Shown here in pieces: positions 51,560-60,969 of a stretch of 64,000 nucleotides of DNA (its first letter is position 1; the number at the start of each line of letters is the position of its first letter). The position numbers and the translations under genes were made by a program. The notes below the pieces were generated by a model, which saw only the letters and a list, made by a program, of their open reading frames with translations, was not told where the DNA came from and did no database searches. The stretch comes from Pseudomonas asuensis. GTDB taxonomy: Bacteria; Pseudomonadota; Gammaproteobacteria; Pseudomonadales; Pseudomonadaceae. The DNA lies in NCBI RefSeq assembly GCF_014646755.1, contig NZ_BMNW01000006.1, positions 59,745 through 123,744 of the forward strand, given 5' to 3'.

Positions 51560-52824
51560 CCCGACGATCACTATGGTTGGCCGCGGCGCTAATGGTTGTA
51601 GTCTTCGGAGGCGTAAGTGCGTTTCTGCTGATGTGGCGCCCGGCAATTGAGCCAGTCGAGCTTCCTCAGCACTTCGATTCCGAGCAACTGCTTCGTGGGG
51701 CGAGGGTAGTAGAAGCGGGTGACTGTGCTGTCTGTCATACCCGGCCAGGTGGAAAGTATCTGGCCGGTGGGCTGGGGCTGGTTACCCCTTTCGGCACGCT
51801 TTACAGCACTAACATTACCCCCGATCCTGACACTGGAATCGGACGATGGTCGCTGCCTGCATTTGAGCGGGCCATGCGTCAGGGTATCTCAAGGGATGGC
51901 CACTTTCTCTACCCCGCCTTTCCCTATGTGCATTACAGCCGAATGACGGATGAGGATATTCGCGATGCTTATATGTACCTTATAAGCGGGCCAGGGGTGC
52001 ATGCGCCGGCGACGCCTAACCAGATGAATTTTCCCATGAACATACGGCCCCTGGTGTCGTTCTGGAATTTGCTGTTTTTACACAGCGACAGAATTACTGC
52101 CTTACCGGACAAGTCGCAGACATGGAATCGAGGAAAGTATCTGGTTGAGGGGGCGGGGCACTGCGCAGGGTGTCATACACCGCTTAATGCGCTTGGCGCG
52201 GAAAAGTCAGGGCAGTCTCTGGCAGGTGGTGTCGTAGACGGTTGGGAGGCACCTTCGTTACGTGGGATGAGTTCAGGTCCACGCCCATGGACCTCTGAGC
52301 AGCTCGTAGGGTACTTGCGCGCACAAGTAGTCCCCAATCATGGTACTCCTGCAGGTCCCATGCGGCCTGTAAGCCTGGGGCTGGCACGCCTGCCGTTGGC
52401 TGACGTAGAAGCAATTGCTGATTATCTTCTCAGCCTTCAGGCGCCAGCAGCAACCAGGTCCAAAGAGTCTTCAAAAATGACTCCAATAGCTGCCCAGCAA
52501 GCGGCAGGCTTGGCTCTTTTCCAAGGCTCATGTGCAGGATGCCATGCACCTGGCGCTGCCATGAGAACTATAGATGCTCGCCCTGGACTTGAGCAGACCT
52601 CAGCGTTACATGCCACTAGTCCACGCAATTTCCTGAAAACGGTGATGGAAGGGATTGCGCCTGTTCCTGGCATGCCCGGTCCTGTGATGCCTGCATTCTC
52701 AGCCAGCTTGAGTGACGACCAGTTGGAGGCACTCGCAGCTTACCTTAGAGAGCAAACACAACCGGACGAGCCTTGGACTGATCTTTCTTCAACGATCCAT
52801 GATCTGCGCCAGGAGGCAAAATGA
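51556..52824 (+). CDS. Triheme c-type cytochrome, molybdenum-hydroxylase partner
   Basis: The 422-residue protein has an N-terminal membrane anchor (residues 7-27) and three c-heme sites: CAVCH at 57-61, CAGCH at 203-207 and CAGCH at 326-330. Family members pair with Mo-hydroxylases as membrane-bound electron acceptors, sending electrons to the respiratory chain. Start (ATGACC) is coupled to the previous ORF. The 4-nt ATGA overlap with the next gene shows an operon. Confidence 0.9.
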   Translation: MTRRSLWLAAALMVVVFGGVSAFLLMWRPAIEPVELPQHFDSEQLLRGARVVEAGDCAVCHTRPGGKYLAGGLGLVTPFGTLYSTNITPDPDTGIGRWSLPAFERAMRQGISRDGHFLYPAFPYVHYSRMTDEDIRDAYMYLISGPGVHAPATPNQMNFPMNIRPLVSFWNLLFLHSDRITALPDKSQTWNRGKYLVEGAGHCAGCHTPLNALGAEKSGQSLAGGVVDGWEAPSLRGMSSGPRPWTSEQLVGYLRAQVVPNHGTPAGPMRPVSLGLARLPLADVEAIADYLLSLQAPAATRSKESSKMTPIAAQQAAGLALFQGSCAGCHAPGAAMRTIDARPGLEQTSALHATSPRNFLKTVMEGIAPVPGMPGPVMPAFSASLSDDQLEALAAYLREQTQPDEPWTDLSSTIHDLRQEAK

Positions 52825-53297
52825 CGACCACTACGCTTCACGTCAATGGTTCGGCTCATACACTTGATATTGACCCGGACATGCCTCTGCTTTATGCCTT
52901 GCGCAACCATTTGGGCCTCAATGGTGCCAAGTATGGGTGCGGCTTAGGGCAATGCGGCGCATGCACCGTACTGCTTGACGACAAGCCGGTGTTCTCCTGC
53001 CTCACACCCTGTTCAGGTATGGAAGGAAGAAAAATTCGTACGGTTGAGAGCCTGGGTAGCGCTGAGCAACCAGGCCCGCTTCAGCAAGCCTTTATCGATA
53101 CTCAAGCAGCGCAATGTGGTTACTGTATTGCAGGCATGATCATGAGGGCTCAGGCATTGCTCGAGCAAGAGCCGCATCCTGGCGAGGAGGCTATTCTCGC
53201 GCATATGGCGCCAAACTTGTGTCGATGCGGAACGCATCTGCGAATCCTTGAGGCCATTCGCCACGTGAGTAAGGATGGGGTGAAACATGCCGGCTAG
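52821..53297 (+). CDS. (2Fe-2S)-binding small subunit of xanthine dehydrogenase-family hydroxylase
   Basis: This 158-residue protein has two iron-sulfur cluster domains: plant-type Cys40, Cys45, Cys48, Cys60 (YGCGLGQCGACTVLL) and Cys99, Cys102, Cys134, Cys136 (CGYCIAG, LCRCGTHLR). This is the classic small subunit (isoquinoline 1-oxidoreductase alpha/NicA type). It relays electrons from the Mo site to the cytochrome. It overlaps the next gene by 11 nt. Confidence 0.92.
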   Translation: MTTTTLHVNGSAHTLDIDPDMPLLYALRNHLGLNGAKYGCGLGQCGACTVLLDDKPVFSCLTPCSGMEGRKIRTVESLGSAEQPGPLQQAFIDTQAAQCGYCIAGMIMRAQALLEQEPHPGEEAILAHMAPNLCRCGTHLRILEAIRHVSKDGVKHAG

Positions 53298-55524
53298 TAC
53301 TGAGAAAGGATTTAGCCGTCGCGCGTTTCTCCAGGGGGGCGCATTGCTGATGGTTTTTACCCTTGTTCCTGCGTCACGTCGCGTGTTGGCCGATACTGAA
53401 GTTGATACGCTAGGGACCGTGGTTCTTGCACCTGACTTGCCTGGAAGTCTACGTACCAACCCTTATTTGGATGCCTGGATCAAGATAGGAAGTGATGGCA
53501 TTACGGTATACACCGGCAAGGTAGAGCTGGGCACTGGTGTGAAGACAGCATTGCTGCAAATTGCAGCAGAGCGGCTGGAGGTTTCGCCCGGATCTATCCG
53601 ATTTTTGACTGCCGACACGGCGCTAACGCCTAATGAAGGTTATACCGCCGGGAGTCACAGTATTTTTGATAGCGGTACAGCGTTGTTCAATGCAGCCGCT
53701 CAAGTGCGTCAGCTTCTACTCGAGTCCGCAGGCCGAACCTGGCGTCTCGATCCCTCCATCCTGAAAACCCACGATGCGGTAATCCAGGCTCCTTCAGGGC
53801 AGAAGATGACCTATGCGGATGCCGTCGCAGGCGTGGAACTGCATCAGTACGCAAAGGCTGATTCGCCTTTAATGCCGATATCTGATTTCAAGTTGATTGG
53901 GCACTCTTTGCCTCGTCTGGACATTCCTGCCAAAGTAAGCGGCGGTGCGGCATTCATACAAGATATCCGCCTTCCCGGTATGCTCCACGCACGTGTTATT
54001 CGTCCGCCGAGGCCGAGTGCCTCGCTTGAGCGATTCGACTCGGAGCTCATCAGGAGCATGCCCGGTGTGCTTGAGGTTGTTCACGACGGAAATTACCTCG
54101 CTGTGGTTGCTCATGATGAGTGGCAGGCCATCAAGGCCATGCGCAAGGGGTATGAATTGGCGCAGTGGAATGGCGGAGACCCAGTGCCCGAGTCGAGTAC
54201 TATCCATGAGCTGCTCACCAGGCTGCCAGCGAAACGTTACCCTATCAGCCACGAAGGTGGCTCACTCAAAGGTAGTGGTGCGCGGTTTCAGGCGCGGGTT
54301 ACCAAGCAATATCTGATGCATGGCTCGATTGGCCCTTCCTGTTCGGTCGCGTGGTTCAAGGAGGGTCTCTTGACTGTCTGGACACACACCCAGGGCGTTT
54401 ACCCATTAAGGGCAGGCATTGCCGAAATGTTGGGATTACCCTTGGAAAAGGTTAGATGTATCCATACCGAAGGGTCTGGCTGCTATGGTCATAATGGGGC
54501 CGATGATGCTGCGGCCGATGCTGCACTGATCGCAATGCGTCTGCCCGGCCAGCCGATCAGGGTACAGTGGATGCGCGAGCAGGAAAATTTATGGGAACCT
54601 TATAGTTCTGCAATGCTCACCCAGCTTGATGCCGGACTGGACGGCCAGGGGCGGCTTGAGGATTGGTCCTACGAGTTATGGACAACACCGCATAACGAGC
54701 GGATCGTCAATGCAGGCCGACTGATTCCGGCGCGCCTGTTGGCTTATCCCTTTGTGTCGGCCCCCTCTATACCGATTGCTCAACCCGAAGGAGACGGTGA
54801 CCGTAACGCGGTTCCTCTATACACCGTTGGCTCGACGCGCATAGACATGAACTTTGTTACTGATATGCCGTTTCGAACCTCTGCCATGCGCTCGCTCGGT
54901 GCGCATATCAACATTTATGCGATTGAGGCATGCATTGATGAGCTGGCCCGGCAAAGCGGAAGCGACCCCGTCGCGTTCAGGCTTACCCACCTCACGGATC
55001 CGCGTGCCCGGGCGGTTATTGAGCAGACCCGAGATGCCTTTGGGTGGCCGCAAAGGCCTGCTACGCCGGGCACTGGAATTGGATTCGCTTTTGCGCGCTA
55101 CAAAAACATCATGGGTTATTGCGCTATTGCCGTTCAGGTATACGTGCATCCTCAAACACAAGTCATTGAGGTAGAGCGCGTTGTCACCGCAGTGGATGTA
55201 GGACAGATTGTAAACCCTGACGGGCTACGCAATCAGGTCGAAGGGGGCATCGTGCAATCGATGAGCTGGACCTTGTACGAAGCGGTAAGTTACAACGCAG
55301 AAGGGGTCCGCAGCTATGATTGGAGCGGATACCCTATCCTGCGCTTTCCGCAGCTACCCAGTCATGTCGACGTTCATATGTTGGATCAACCGGGACAGCC
55401 CTTTCTTGGGGCTGCTGAAATTGTCCAGGGACCAATGGCCGCTGCGTTGGGTAATGCCGTGGCAGATGCAACGGGACGCAGGCGATTAAACCTACCGCTG
55501 GGCCGTGCGGTTGAAGAGGCTTGA
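53287..55524 (+). CDS. Molybdopterin-binding subunit, xanthine dehydrogenase-family hydroxylase
   Basis: The 745-residue subunit has a Tat signal (SRRAFLQGGALLMVF, RR at 11-12), so the enzyme is periplasmic. Mo-cofactor segments include GSTRIDMNFVTDMPFRTSAM in the second half, and the catalytic Glu711 is in GAAEIVQGP. Folded as the IorB type (isoquinoline oxidoreductase/aldehyde oxidase), it hydroxylates an N-heteroaromatic ring or an aldehyde with water. Substrate is unknown. Genes run cytochrome-FeS-Mo. Confidence 0.9.
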   Translation: MPASTEKGFSRRAFLQGGALLMVFTLVPASRRVLADTEVDTLGTVVLAPDLPGSLRTNPYLDAWIKIGSDGITVYTGKVELGTGVKTALLQIAAERLEVSPGSIRFLTADTALTPNEGYTAGSHSIFDSGTALFNAAAQVRQLLLESAGRTWRLDPSILKTHDAVIQAPSGQKMTYADAVAGVELHQYAKADSPLMPISDFKLIGHSLPRLDIPAKVSGGAAFIQDIRLPGMLHARVIRPPRPSASLERFDSELIRSMPGVLEVVHDGNYLAVVAHDEWQAIKAMRKGYELAQWNGGDPVPESSTIHELLTRLPAKRYPISHEGGSLKGSGARFQARVTKQYLMHGSIGPSCSVAWFKEGLLTVWTHTQGVYPLRAGIAEMLGLPLEKVRCIHTEGSGCYGHNGADDAAADAALIAMRLPGQPIRVQWMREQENLWEPYSSAMLTQLDAGLDGQGRLEDWSYELWTTPHNERIVNAGRLIPARLLAYPFVSAPSIPIAQPEGDGDRNAVPLYTVGSTRIDMNFVTDMPFRTSAMRSLGAHINIYAIEACIDELARQSGSDPVAFRLTHLTDPRARAVIEQTRDAFGWPQRPATPGTGIGFAFARYKNIMGYCAIAVQVYVHPQTQVIEVERVVTAVDVGQIVNPDGLRNQVEGGIVQSMSWTLYEAVSYNAEGVRSYDWSGYPILRFPQLPSHVDVHMLDQPGQPFLGAAEIVQGPMAAALGNAVADATGRRRLNLPLGRAVEEA

Positions 55525-56008
55525 AAGATCAAAGGCAGTTATCTAAAAACTCGTGCGTACCATTCGGTTTTAGCCTCGGCAAGAAGAGAGCTTTAAGCTG
55601 ACACCTGCCCCTTTTGGGTTCCACTTCCTTCTCTAGAGCCGTGTTCAATGCACCTAACACAGTGGGCTGCAGGAATAGTTTTCTAGTACAAGCTTTTATG
55701 CAAAGGCACTGGCTTTGCTGTGAGTAGCTCTCTTCATCTTGCAGAGCTATGACATTTTAGAAGGGTTTTTACAGCGCTCCCTAGCTTGGTATACGTTTCC
55801 AGAAGCGTTGTGCGCCAGACAACAGTGCGCGGCTATAAGTCAAGTGTGACAGGTTGGGCCTTAAGCCCTTAAGAAGCAGTTTGGGTATATACGCGTCGAC
55901 CCTTGCTTTCTGAGACCGTTGCGTCTGACGCAATGCAGCTGAGTTTATGGGGTGGATTATCACCTTAGCCTGAGCAGACTACCTTAGTGCCAAAAGGAGG
56001 AAAGAACT
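55525..56008. other. Gap between the Mo operon and the FAD monooxygenase
   Basis: No gene was supported. A 60-codon minus-strand frame ending near 55781 has no ribosome site and no domain. The stretch just before 56009 has AAAGGAGGAAAG, an excellent ribosome site for the next gene. Confidence 0.45.
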
Positions 56009-57186
56009 ATGTCTGGCACTTCTTCGCGCGTCACTAATAGTCATTCAGCAGCTGTCATTGGCGGATCTCTTGGCGGTCTGTTTGCCGCAAATATGCTTCG
56101 TTCCGCCGGGTGGGAGGTTGAGGTCTTCGAGCGCTCTCTGCACGATCTTGACAGTCGAGGCGGAGGTATTGTGTTGCAGCCGTCTGTAATTGACGTCTTG
56201 CGCCGTAGCGGCTGTAGTCTTCCGGCTGAAAGTCTAGGGGTGGCTTCAAGGTACCGCATCGTCTTTCGACCTGACGGCTCGGTTCAAAGCCATCACTATG
56301 CGCCACAGATACAAACGTCCTGGTCACTCATTTACACCACCCTGCGTAATGCTTTCGGACTGGAACACTATCATCGGGGCTATACGTTAAATGATATCAA
56401 GATGATATCACCTAATAGAGTTGACGCCTTATTTGATAATGGAGCGAGTGTTGAAGCTGATCTTCTGATTGGTGCTGATGGCGGTGGCTCGACAGTACGC
56501 AGTCTGTTATGGGCTCACAGCGAGCCGCACTACGCCGGCTATGTTGCATGGCGCGGCTTGATACCAGAAAGCGCTGTTCCAGAAGAAGTGAGAAGCGTCT
56601 TACTGGGTAATTTCGCTTTTGCCAATAATCAAGGTTCACACATCCTTGGCTATCTGGTGCCCGGAGAGCATAACGATGTAACCCCAGGGCGTCGCTTGTA
56701 CAACTGGGTATGGTACCGGACTGTTTCTGCGCAAACGTTACCGGCTCTCCTTATAGACCGTTACGGACAAAAGCGTAGTTACTCGGTCCCCGAAGGACTC
56801 TTGTCAGACACGTGGAGAAGAGAGTTGCACATACAGGCTGACACGCTACTACCGCCTCCTTTCAGGCGGTAGTCAAAGCTACAGAGCAGCCGTTCATGCA
56901 AGTAATCAGAGACCTTATTGTCGACGAGATGGTGGTCAAAAGAGTGATCCTGCTCGGCGATGCCGCTGCTATCCCACGTCCCCACACTGCTGCAAGTACA
57001 GCCAAAGCCGCCACAAATGCCCTGGCGCTTTCTGATGCGCTGCGTGCATCTCCTCCAGATATCGACCAAGCACTCAAAGAGTGGCAGGTCTCGCAAGTTG
57101 CGTTTGCCAGGCGATTGCACAGGGATGGTCGGGAGATTGGAAATCATCTGATGTTTAACGCTGCGTCAGTGCCTTTAGACGCTTAA
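56009..57186 (+). pseudogene. FAD-dependent aromatic monooxygenase, frameshifted (2,6-dihydroxypyridine 3-monooxygenase-like)
   Basis: The first frame encodes AAVIGGSLGGLFAANMLRSAG (FAD Rossmann), VEVFERSLHDLDSRGGGIVL and LLIGADGGGSTVRSLL, then stops after 287 residues (LLPPPFRR). Shifting by one base at the TTT near 56860 continues as QAVVKATEQPFMQVIRDL and VILLGDAAAIPRPHTA, the second FAD motif (GDAA), to a natural end. This is the full family layout of the dihydroxypyridine hydroxylase group. A single-base deletion in a short T-run is the simplest explanation; sequencing error is possible. GGAGG precedes the start. The enzyme would hydroxylate a pyridine ring. Confidence 0.8.
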
Positions 57187-57214
57187 CCGCCGAGTTACAT
57201 ACGAGGATGCATTC

Positions 57215-58306
57215 ATGACAGCACACTTGTTTCAGCCAATCACAGTGGGTTCTTATCATCTAGCCAATCGCATCGCCATGGCGCCCCTTACACGTTCTCG
57301 CGCAGGTCAACCCGGAGATGTACCGACCGCGATGAATGCGCAGTATTACAGGCAGCGAGCCACGGCTGGACTTATCATCACCGAGGCTACGCAAATATCG
57401 CAGCAGGGTAAAGGATATGCCTGGACGCCTGGCATCTATACATCAGAGCAGGTAAACGCCTGGCGCCAGGTGAGCGAGCAAGTGCATGAGGCAGACGGGG
57501 TCATTTTTATGCAGCTCTGGCATGTAGGACGGGTATCCCATCCTTCTTTCCAGCCAGACCATGCACTTCCTGTTGCGCCGAGTGCATTACCCGTCTCGGG
57601 AAAGACATTCATTATTGATGAGCAGGGTAAGGGCGTCTGGGGTGAGGTGCCAATACCTCGGGCACTGGAGCCCAACGAAATTCAAGACATTATCAGTGAT
57701 TACCGGCAGGCAGCACGTAATGCCATCCAGGCTGGTATGGACGGTGTGGAGATACATGCTGGCAACGGTTATCTGCTTGACCAATTCATCAACAGCGCTA
57801 GCAATCACCGCCAGGATGCCTATGGAGGGTCTTATGAAAACCGTGCACGGTTTCTTCTGGAGGTCGTTGAAGGCGTTGCGCAAGAAATAGGCGCAAGCAA
57901 AGTAGGGGTGCGCCTAACACCTATGGGACGGTTCATGGGAATGGGCGACGAGACTCCCAAGGAGACGTTTAGCCATATTGTGCATTCACTCAATCGCTGG
58001 CCGCTGGCCTATCTTCATCTTGTCGAGCCTGCTGTTGTGGGTACGGTAAAAGATGAAAATTTTGATCCGCAGTGGGATGAAATTATTCTGCAGCTACGGG
58101 CAATATGGCAGGGCGTACTCATTGTTGCCGGAGGTTATGATCCTGAGGCAGCAGAGCAGGCATTGGTTACCGGCCGTGCAGACATGGTAGCTTTCGGCCG
58201 GCCTTTTTTGGCCAATCCTGATCTGCCGCGTCGTATCAAGGAAGGCCTTCAGTTGAATACGCCTGATCCCTCTACCTTCTTTGGTGGAGATCACAGGGGT
58301 ATATAG
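57215..58306 (+). CDS. Old yellow enzyme-family alkene reductase
   Basis: The 363-residue FMN barrel has the OYE catalytic set: His181-Ala-Gly-Asn184 (HAGNGYLLDQF) and Tyr186. The N-terminus has LFQPITVGSYHLANRIAMAP and the C-terminus VAFGRPFLANPDLPRRI. OYEs of the NemA/XenB type reduce activated C=C bonds and nitro groups using NAD(P)H. It lies 28 nt after the monooxygenase, GAGG before the ATG, so it probably belongs to the same unit and may reduce a ring-hydroxylated intermediate. Confidence 0.9.
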   Translation: MTAHLFQPITVGSYHLANRIAMAPLTRSRAGQPGDVPTAMNAQYYRQRATAGLIITEATQISQQGKGYAWTPGIYTSEQVNAWRQVSEQVHEADGVIFMQLWHVGRVSHPSFQPDHALPVAPSALPVSGKTFIIDEQGKGVWGEVPIPRALEPNEIQDIISDYRQAARNAIQAGMDGVEIHAGNGYLLDQFINSASNHRQDAYGGSYENRARFLLEVVEGVAQEIGASKVGVRLTPMGRFMGMGDETPKETFSHIVHSLNRWPLAYLHLVEPAVVGTVKDENFDPQWDEIILQLRAIWQGVLIVAGGYDPEAAEQALVTGRADMVAFGRPFLANPDLPRRIKEGLQLNTPDPSTFFGGDHRGI

Positions 58307-58557
58307 ATTACCCCGTGCATCCCTGATGAAACGCTGTGTTGCAGTAGAGCGGCTGAACAGCTGCTCTACCAATTCATACATTACGGCGCGTCTAACTTAT
58401 CTGCCCAGATAGTAGGTGGGAGCTTGAGCAAGCCTGAACCCTGCTTGCTTTAGCACAAACATACAATCCCAGACGCACACTCACCTCATAGACTGCCCAG
58501 GCTCTAGCACGGCCCGCTTAAGCGCGGACATCTTTCTATTCTCGATGGTTTGTCACT

Positions 58558-59454
58558 ATGCCCAGATATCTGCATAAGAAGCTATTTGCCGCCTTGGCTA
58601 TCTCGTTCACAGTTGGCCTGAGTGCTCAGGCCGCACCAGTTGCGGTTGCTCCACAATACGACACTAGTCACGTGTACGTGGCACCAGGTGATGTCAATCG
58701 CTTCGTTCAGAGCTTTCTTGCAACATTTGGCGGAAAAAGCACTCCTCAGGTCGTTGTGAACGTTTTGCCTGTGCCTAGCAGCACTACCTCGCAACTGCTA
58801 CAAACGCCTGTAGGTACGGTTTCGTTATTTGGTTTTACTACACCTGTACCCTATCCATTTGGAGCTGAGCGAAACGGATATTTGGTTAAGGACATGGACG
58901 TAGCGCTTGCCGAAGCAAAGGCAAATGGTGCAGACATCATCGTGCAGGATTTTCCCGACCCTATCGGTCGGGATGCCGTGGTGCAATGGCCGGGCGGGGT
59001 AAACATGCAGTTGTACTGGCACACCAAGACCCCAAGCTACGCTGCTTTCCAGACGGTTCCTGAGAATAGGGTTTACGTCTCGCCTGATCGCGGAGATGCC
59101 TTTGTCAAAGCATTCCTGGGTTTTGCCCATGGCAAGGTAGTAGCTGATGACAAACAGGCGAAGGGTGAGCAGATTGGCCAGCCTGGAAAAACGTTCCGTC
59201 GTATCGAGCTTTCTTCGGATTTTGGAAAGATGACAGTGTTTATTACTGATGGACATCTTCCATACCCCTTCGGGCGCGAGACCACCGGCTATGAGGTGAG
59301 TGATCTGACTGCCACCCTGGCCAAGGCCGAAGCCTCTGGAGCCAAGGTCATTGTTCTCGCCTTGCAGCAAGCCGACCGTACCGCTGCCATGGTTGAGTTC
59401 CCGGGCGGTTATATCGCTGAGATTCACCAGTTCGGTGCCATGAAGAAATCCTAA
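58558..59454 (+). CDS. Secreted VOC/glyoxalase-like protein
   Basis: The 298-residue product has a Sec signal peptide (KLFAALAISFTVGLSAQAAP). Two repeats of the VOC fold are visible, each with strand-rich YPFG segments (PYPFGAERNGYLVKD and PYPFGRETTGYEVSD) and an F-P/G-G motif (QWPGGVNMQL and EFPGGYIAEI). VOC proteins are normally cytoplasmic metalloenzymes; here the metal ligands are not obvious. It may bind a small aromatic or sugar in the periplasm. It precedes an AlgE-like porin by 17 nt. Confidence 0.78.
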   Translation: MPRYLHKKLFAALAISFTVGLSAQAAPVAVAPQYDTSHVYVAPGDVNRFVQSFLATFGGKSTPQVVVNVLPVPSSTTSQLLQTPVGTVSLFGFTTPVPYPFGAERNGYLVKDMDVALAEAKANGADIIVQDFPDPIGRDAVVQWPGGVNMQLYWHTKTPSYAAFQTVPENRVYVSPDRGDAFVKAFLGFAHGKVVADDKQAKGEQIGQPGKTFRRIELSSDFGKMTVFITDGHLPYPFGRETTGYEVSDLTATLAKAEASGAKVIVLALQQADRTAAMVEFPGGYIAEIHQFGAMKKS

Positions 59455-59471
59455 TACTGCGAGGAAACCTT

Positions 59472-60884
59472 ATGCGCCAGCGTCCGGCATGCAGGACCTA
59501 CGCATGGGCTTTGGTACTGGCATGGCCACTGGGTATTCTCAGTAGCCATGCTGCCGAGTCCGCAACCGCATCTGAGCGACCCGCTCTCAAAACCAACCGA
59601 TGGCAGGAAGACTGGTCTGCTCTGTCCAACCCTGATTTGCGTACCGCTCCACTGGATGGCCTCAAGTATATTTCGCTGTCCAGCGATAATCTCCAGAGCT
59701 ATTTATCCTTGGGCGCTACGCTGCGAGAGCGTTATGAGATCAACGATGCCTCTGGCTTTGGAACACGTGGGCAACGGGATACGTGGTTGATTCAGCGTCT
59801 GCAGGTGCATGCTGACCTCCATATTAATGAACACTGGCGGATGTTTACGCAGTTGGAAGACGCTCGCGCTTTCAACAAAAAGACAGTGGGAGGCGCCGAC
59901 CAGAATCACCTGGATCTACGTCTTGCATTTGTTGAGTACACCGATCAGTTCGGGGAAAACATCTTCAAGGCACGTGCAGGGCGCCAGGACTTTGCCTTTG
60001 ACCTGCAACGGTTCATATCTAGCCGAGAAGGACCTAATGTAAGGCAATCCTTTGATGCAGTATGGGCTGACTGGGAGACTCCGCAGTGGCGATTTATTGG
60101 TATCGCCAGCCACCCTGTACAGTATCAGGACCAACGTCATTTCGATGATAAGTCCAATGCTGATGTCGCATTTCATATGATTCGCGCAGAGCGTCTTGTG
60201 GGGGGGAGTAACGAACTCTCTGCTTACTATGGACTGTATGAAGAGCGGGACGCCGCTTACCTTGATGCCACTGGTGATGAGCACCGAAACATTTTCGACG
60301 CTCGCTTGGGCGGCAATGCCCAAGGCTACGATTGGGATCTAGAGGGTATGTTGCAACGGGGCTCTGTAGGTTCAAAAAACATCAAGGCCTGGGCCGCGGG
60401 AAGCCGGCTGGGTTATACCTGGAAGGACGCCGCTTGGAGTCCTCGATTAGGGCTACAGTTGGACGCAGCATCTGGAGATCGTCAAGCTGGAAATGGCACT
60501 CTAGGTACTTTCAACCCGTTGTTTCCCAACGGTTATTATTTTTCATTATCAGGCTATACCGGTTACAGCAACCTCTACCATGTCAAGCCTTCACTTACTG
60601 TTAAACCTTTAGTTGGGCTTTCAGTGATGGGCGCTGTCGGTCTGCTGTGGCGGCAGACTATTAATGATGCCGTCTATACACAGCCAAATCTTCCGGTGGC
60701 AGGTACCGCAGGTCAGGGCAGTCGCTGGACGGGTTATTACAATCAGTTGCGTGCTGATTATGCATTGACTCGCAATATTTCTACCGCCGTAGAGGCTGTC
60801 CATTATGAAGTGGGGCAGTCATTGCGTAATGCTGGTGGTCACGATAGTAACTACCTAGGCATTGAGACTAAATTCATGTGGTAA
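59472..60884 (+). CDS. Alginate export family outer-membrane porin (AlgE-like)
   Basis: The 470-residue protein has a Sec signal peptide (LVLAWPLGILSSHAAES) and the alginate_exp sequence: LRERYEINDASGFGTRGQRD, WLIQRLQVHADLHINEHWRM, KARAGRQDFAFDLQRF and the terminal IETKFMW. AlgE-like barrels export or import acidic compounds; many relatives lie beside catabolic genes and have no role in alginate. GAGGA precedes the ATG. It is probably co-transcribed with the VOC gene. Confidence 0.88.
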   Translation: MRQRPACRTYAWALVLAWPLGILSSHAAESATASERPALKTNRWQEDWSALSNPDLRTAPLDGLKYISLSSDNLQSYLSLGATLRERYEINDASGFGTRGQRDTWLIQRLQVHADLHINEHWRMFTQLEDARAFNKKTVGGADQNHLDLRLAFVEYTDQFGENIFKARAGRQDFAFDLQRFISSREGPNVRQSFDAVWADWETPQWRFIGIASHPVQYQDQRHFDDKSNADVAFHMIRAERLVGGSNELSAYYGLYEERDAAYLDATGDEHRNIFDARLGGNAQGYDWDLEGMLQRGSVGSKNIKAWAAGSRLGYTWKDAAWSPRLGLQLDAASGDRQAGNGTLGTFNPLFPNGYYFSLSGYTGYSNLYHVKPSLTVKPLVGLSVMGAVGLLWRQTINDAVYTQPNLPVAGTAGQGSRWTGYYNQLRADYALTRNISTAVEAVHYEVGQSLRNAGGHDSNYLGIETKFMW

Positions 60885-60969
60885 ATGAGCTCTTACAAAG
60901 TGTTTCTCTATAGGGAAACACTTGGAATACAGCAGCTTTATGGTAGCGGAACTACAGAAGGATTTTGAA

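Noticed and set aside
55781-55963. Minus-strand 60-codon frame (MIIHPINSAALRQT...)
   Set aside because: No ribosome site or homology was recognised; it lies in the gap before the monooxygenase.
56855-56866. Programmed ribosomal frameshift in the monooxygenase gene
   Set aside because: The local sequence is not a heptanucleotide slippery site (X XXY YYZ) and no stimulatory structure is seen; mutation or sequencing error is simpler.
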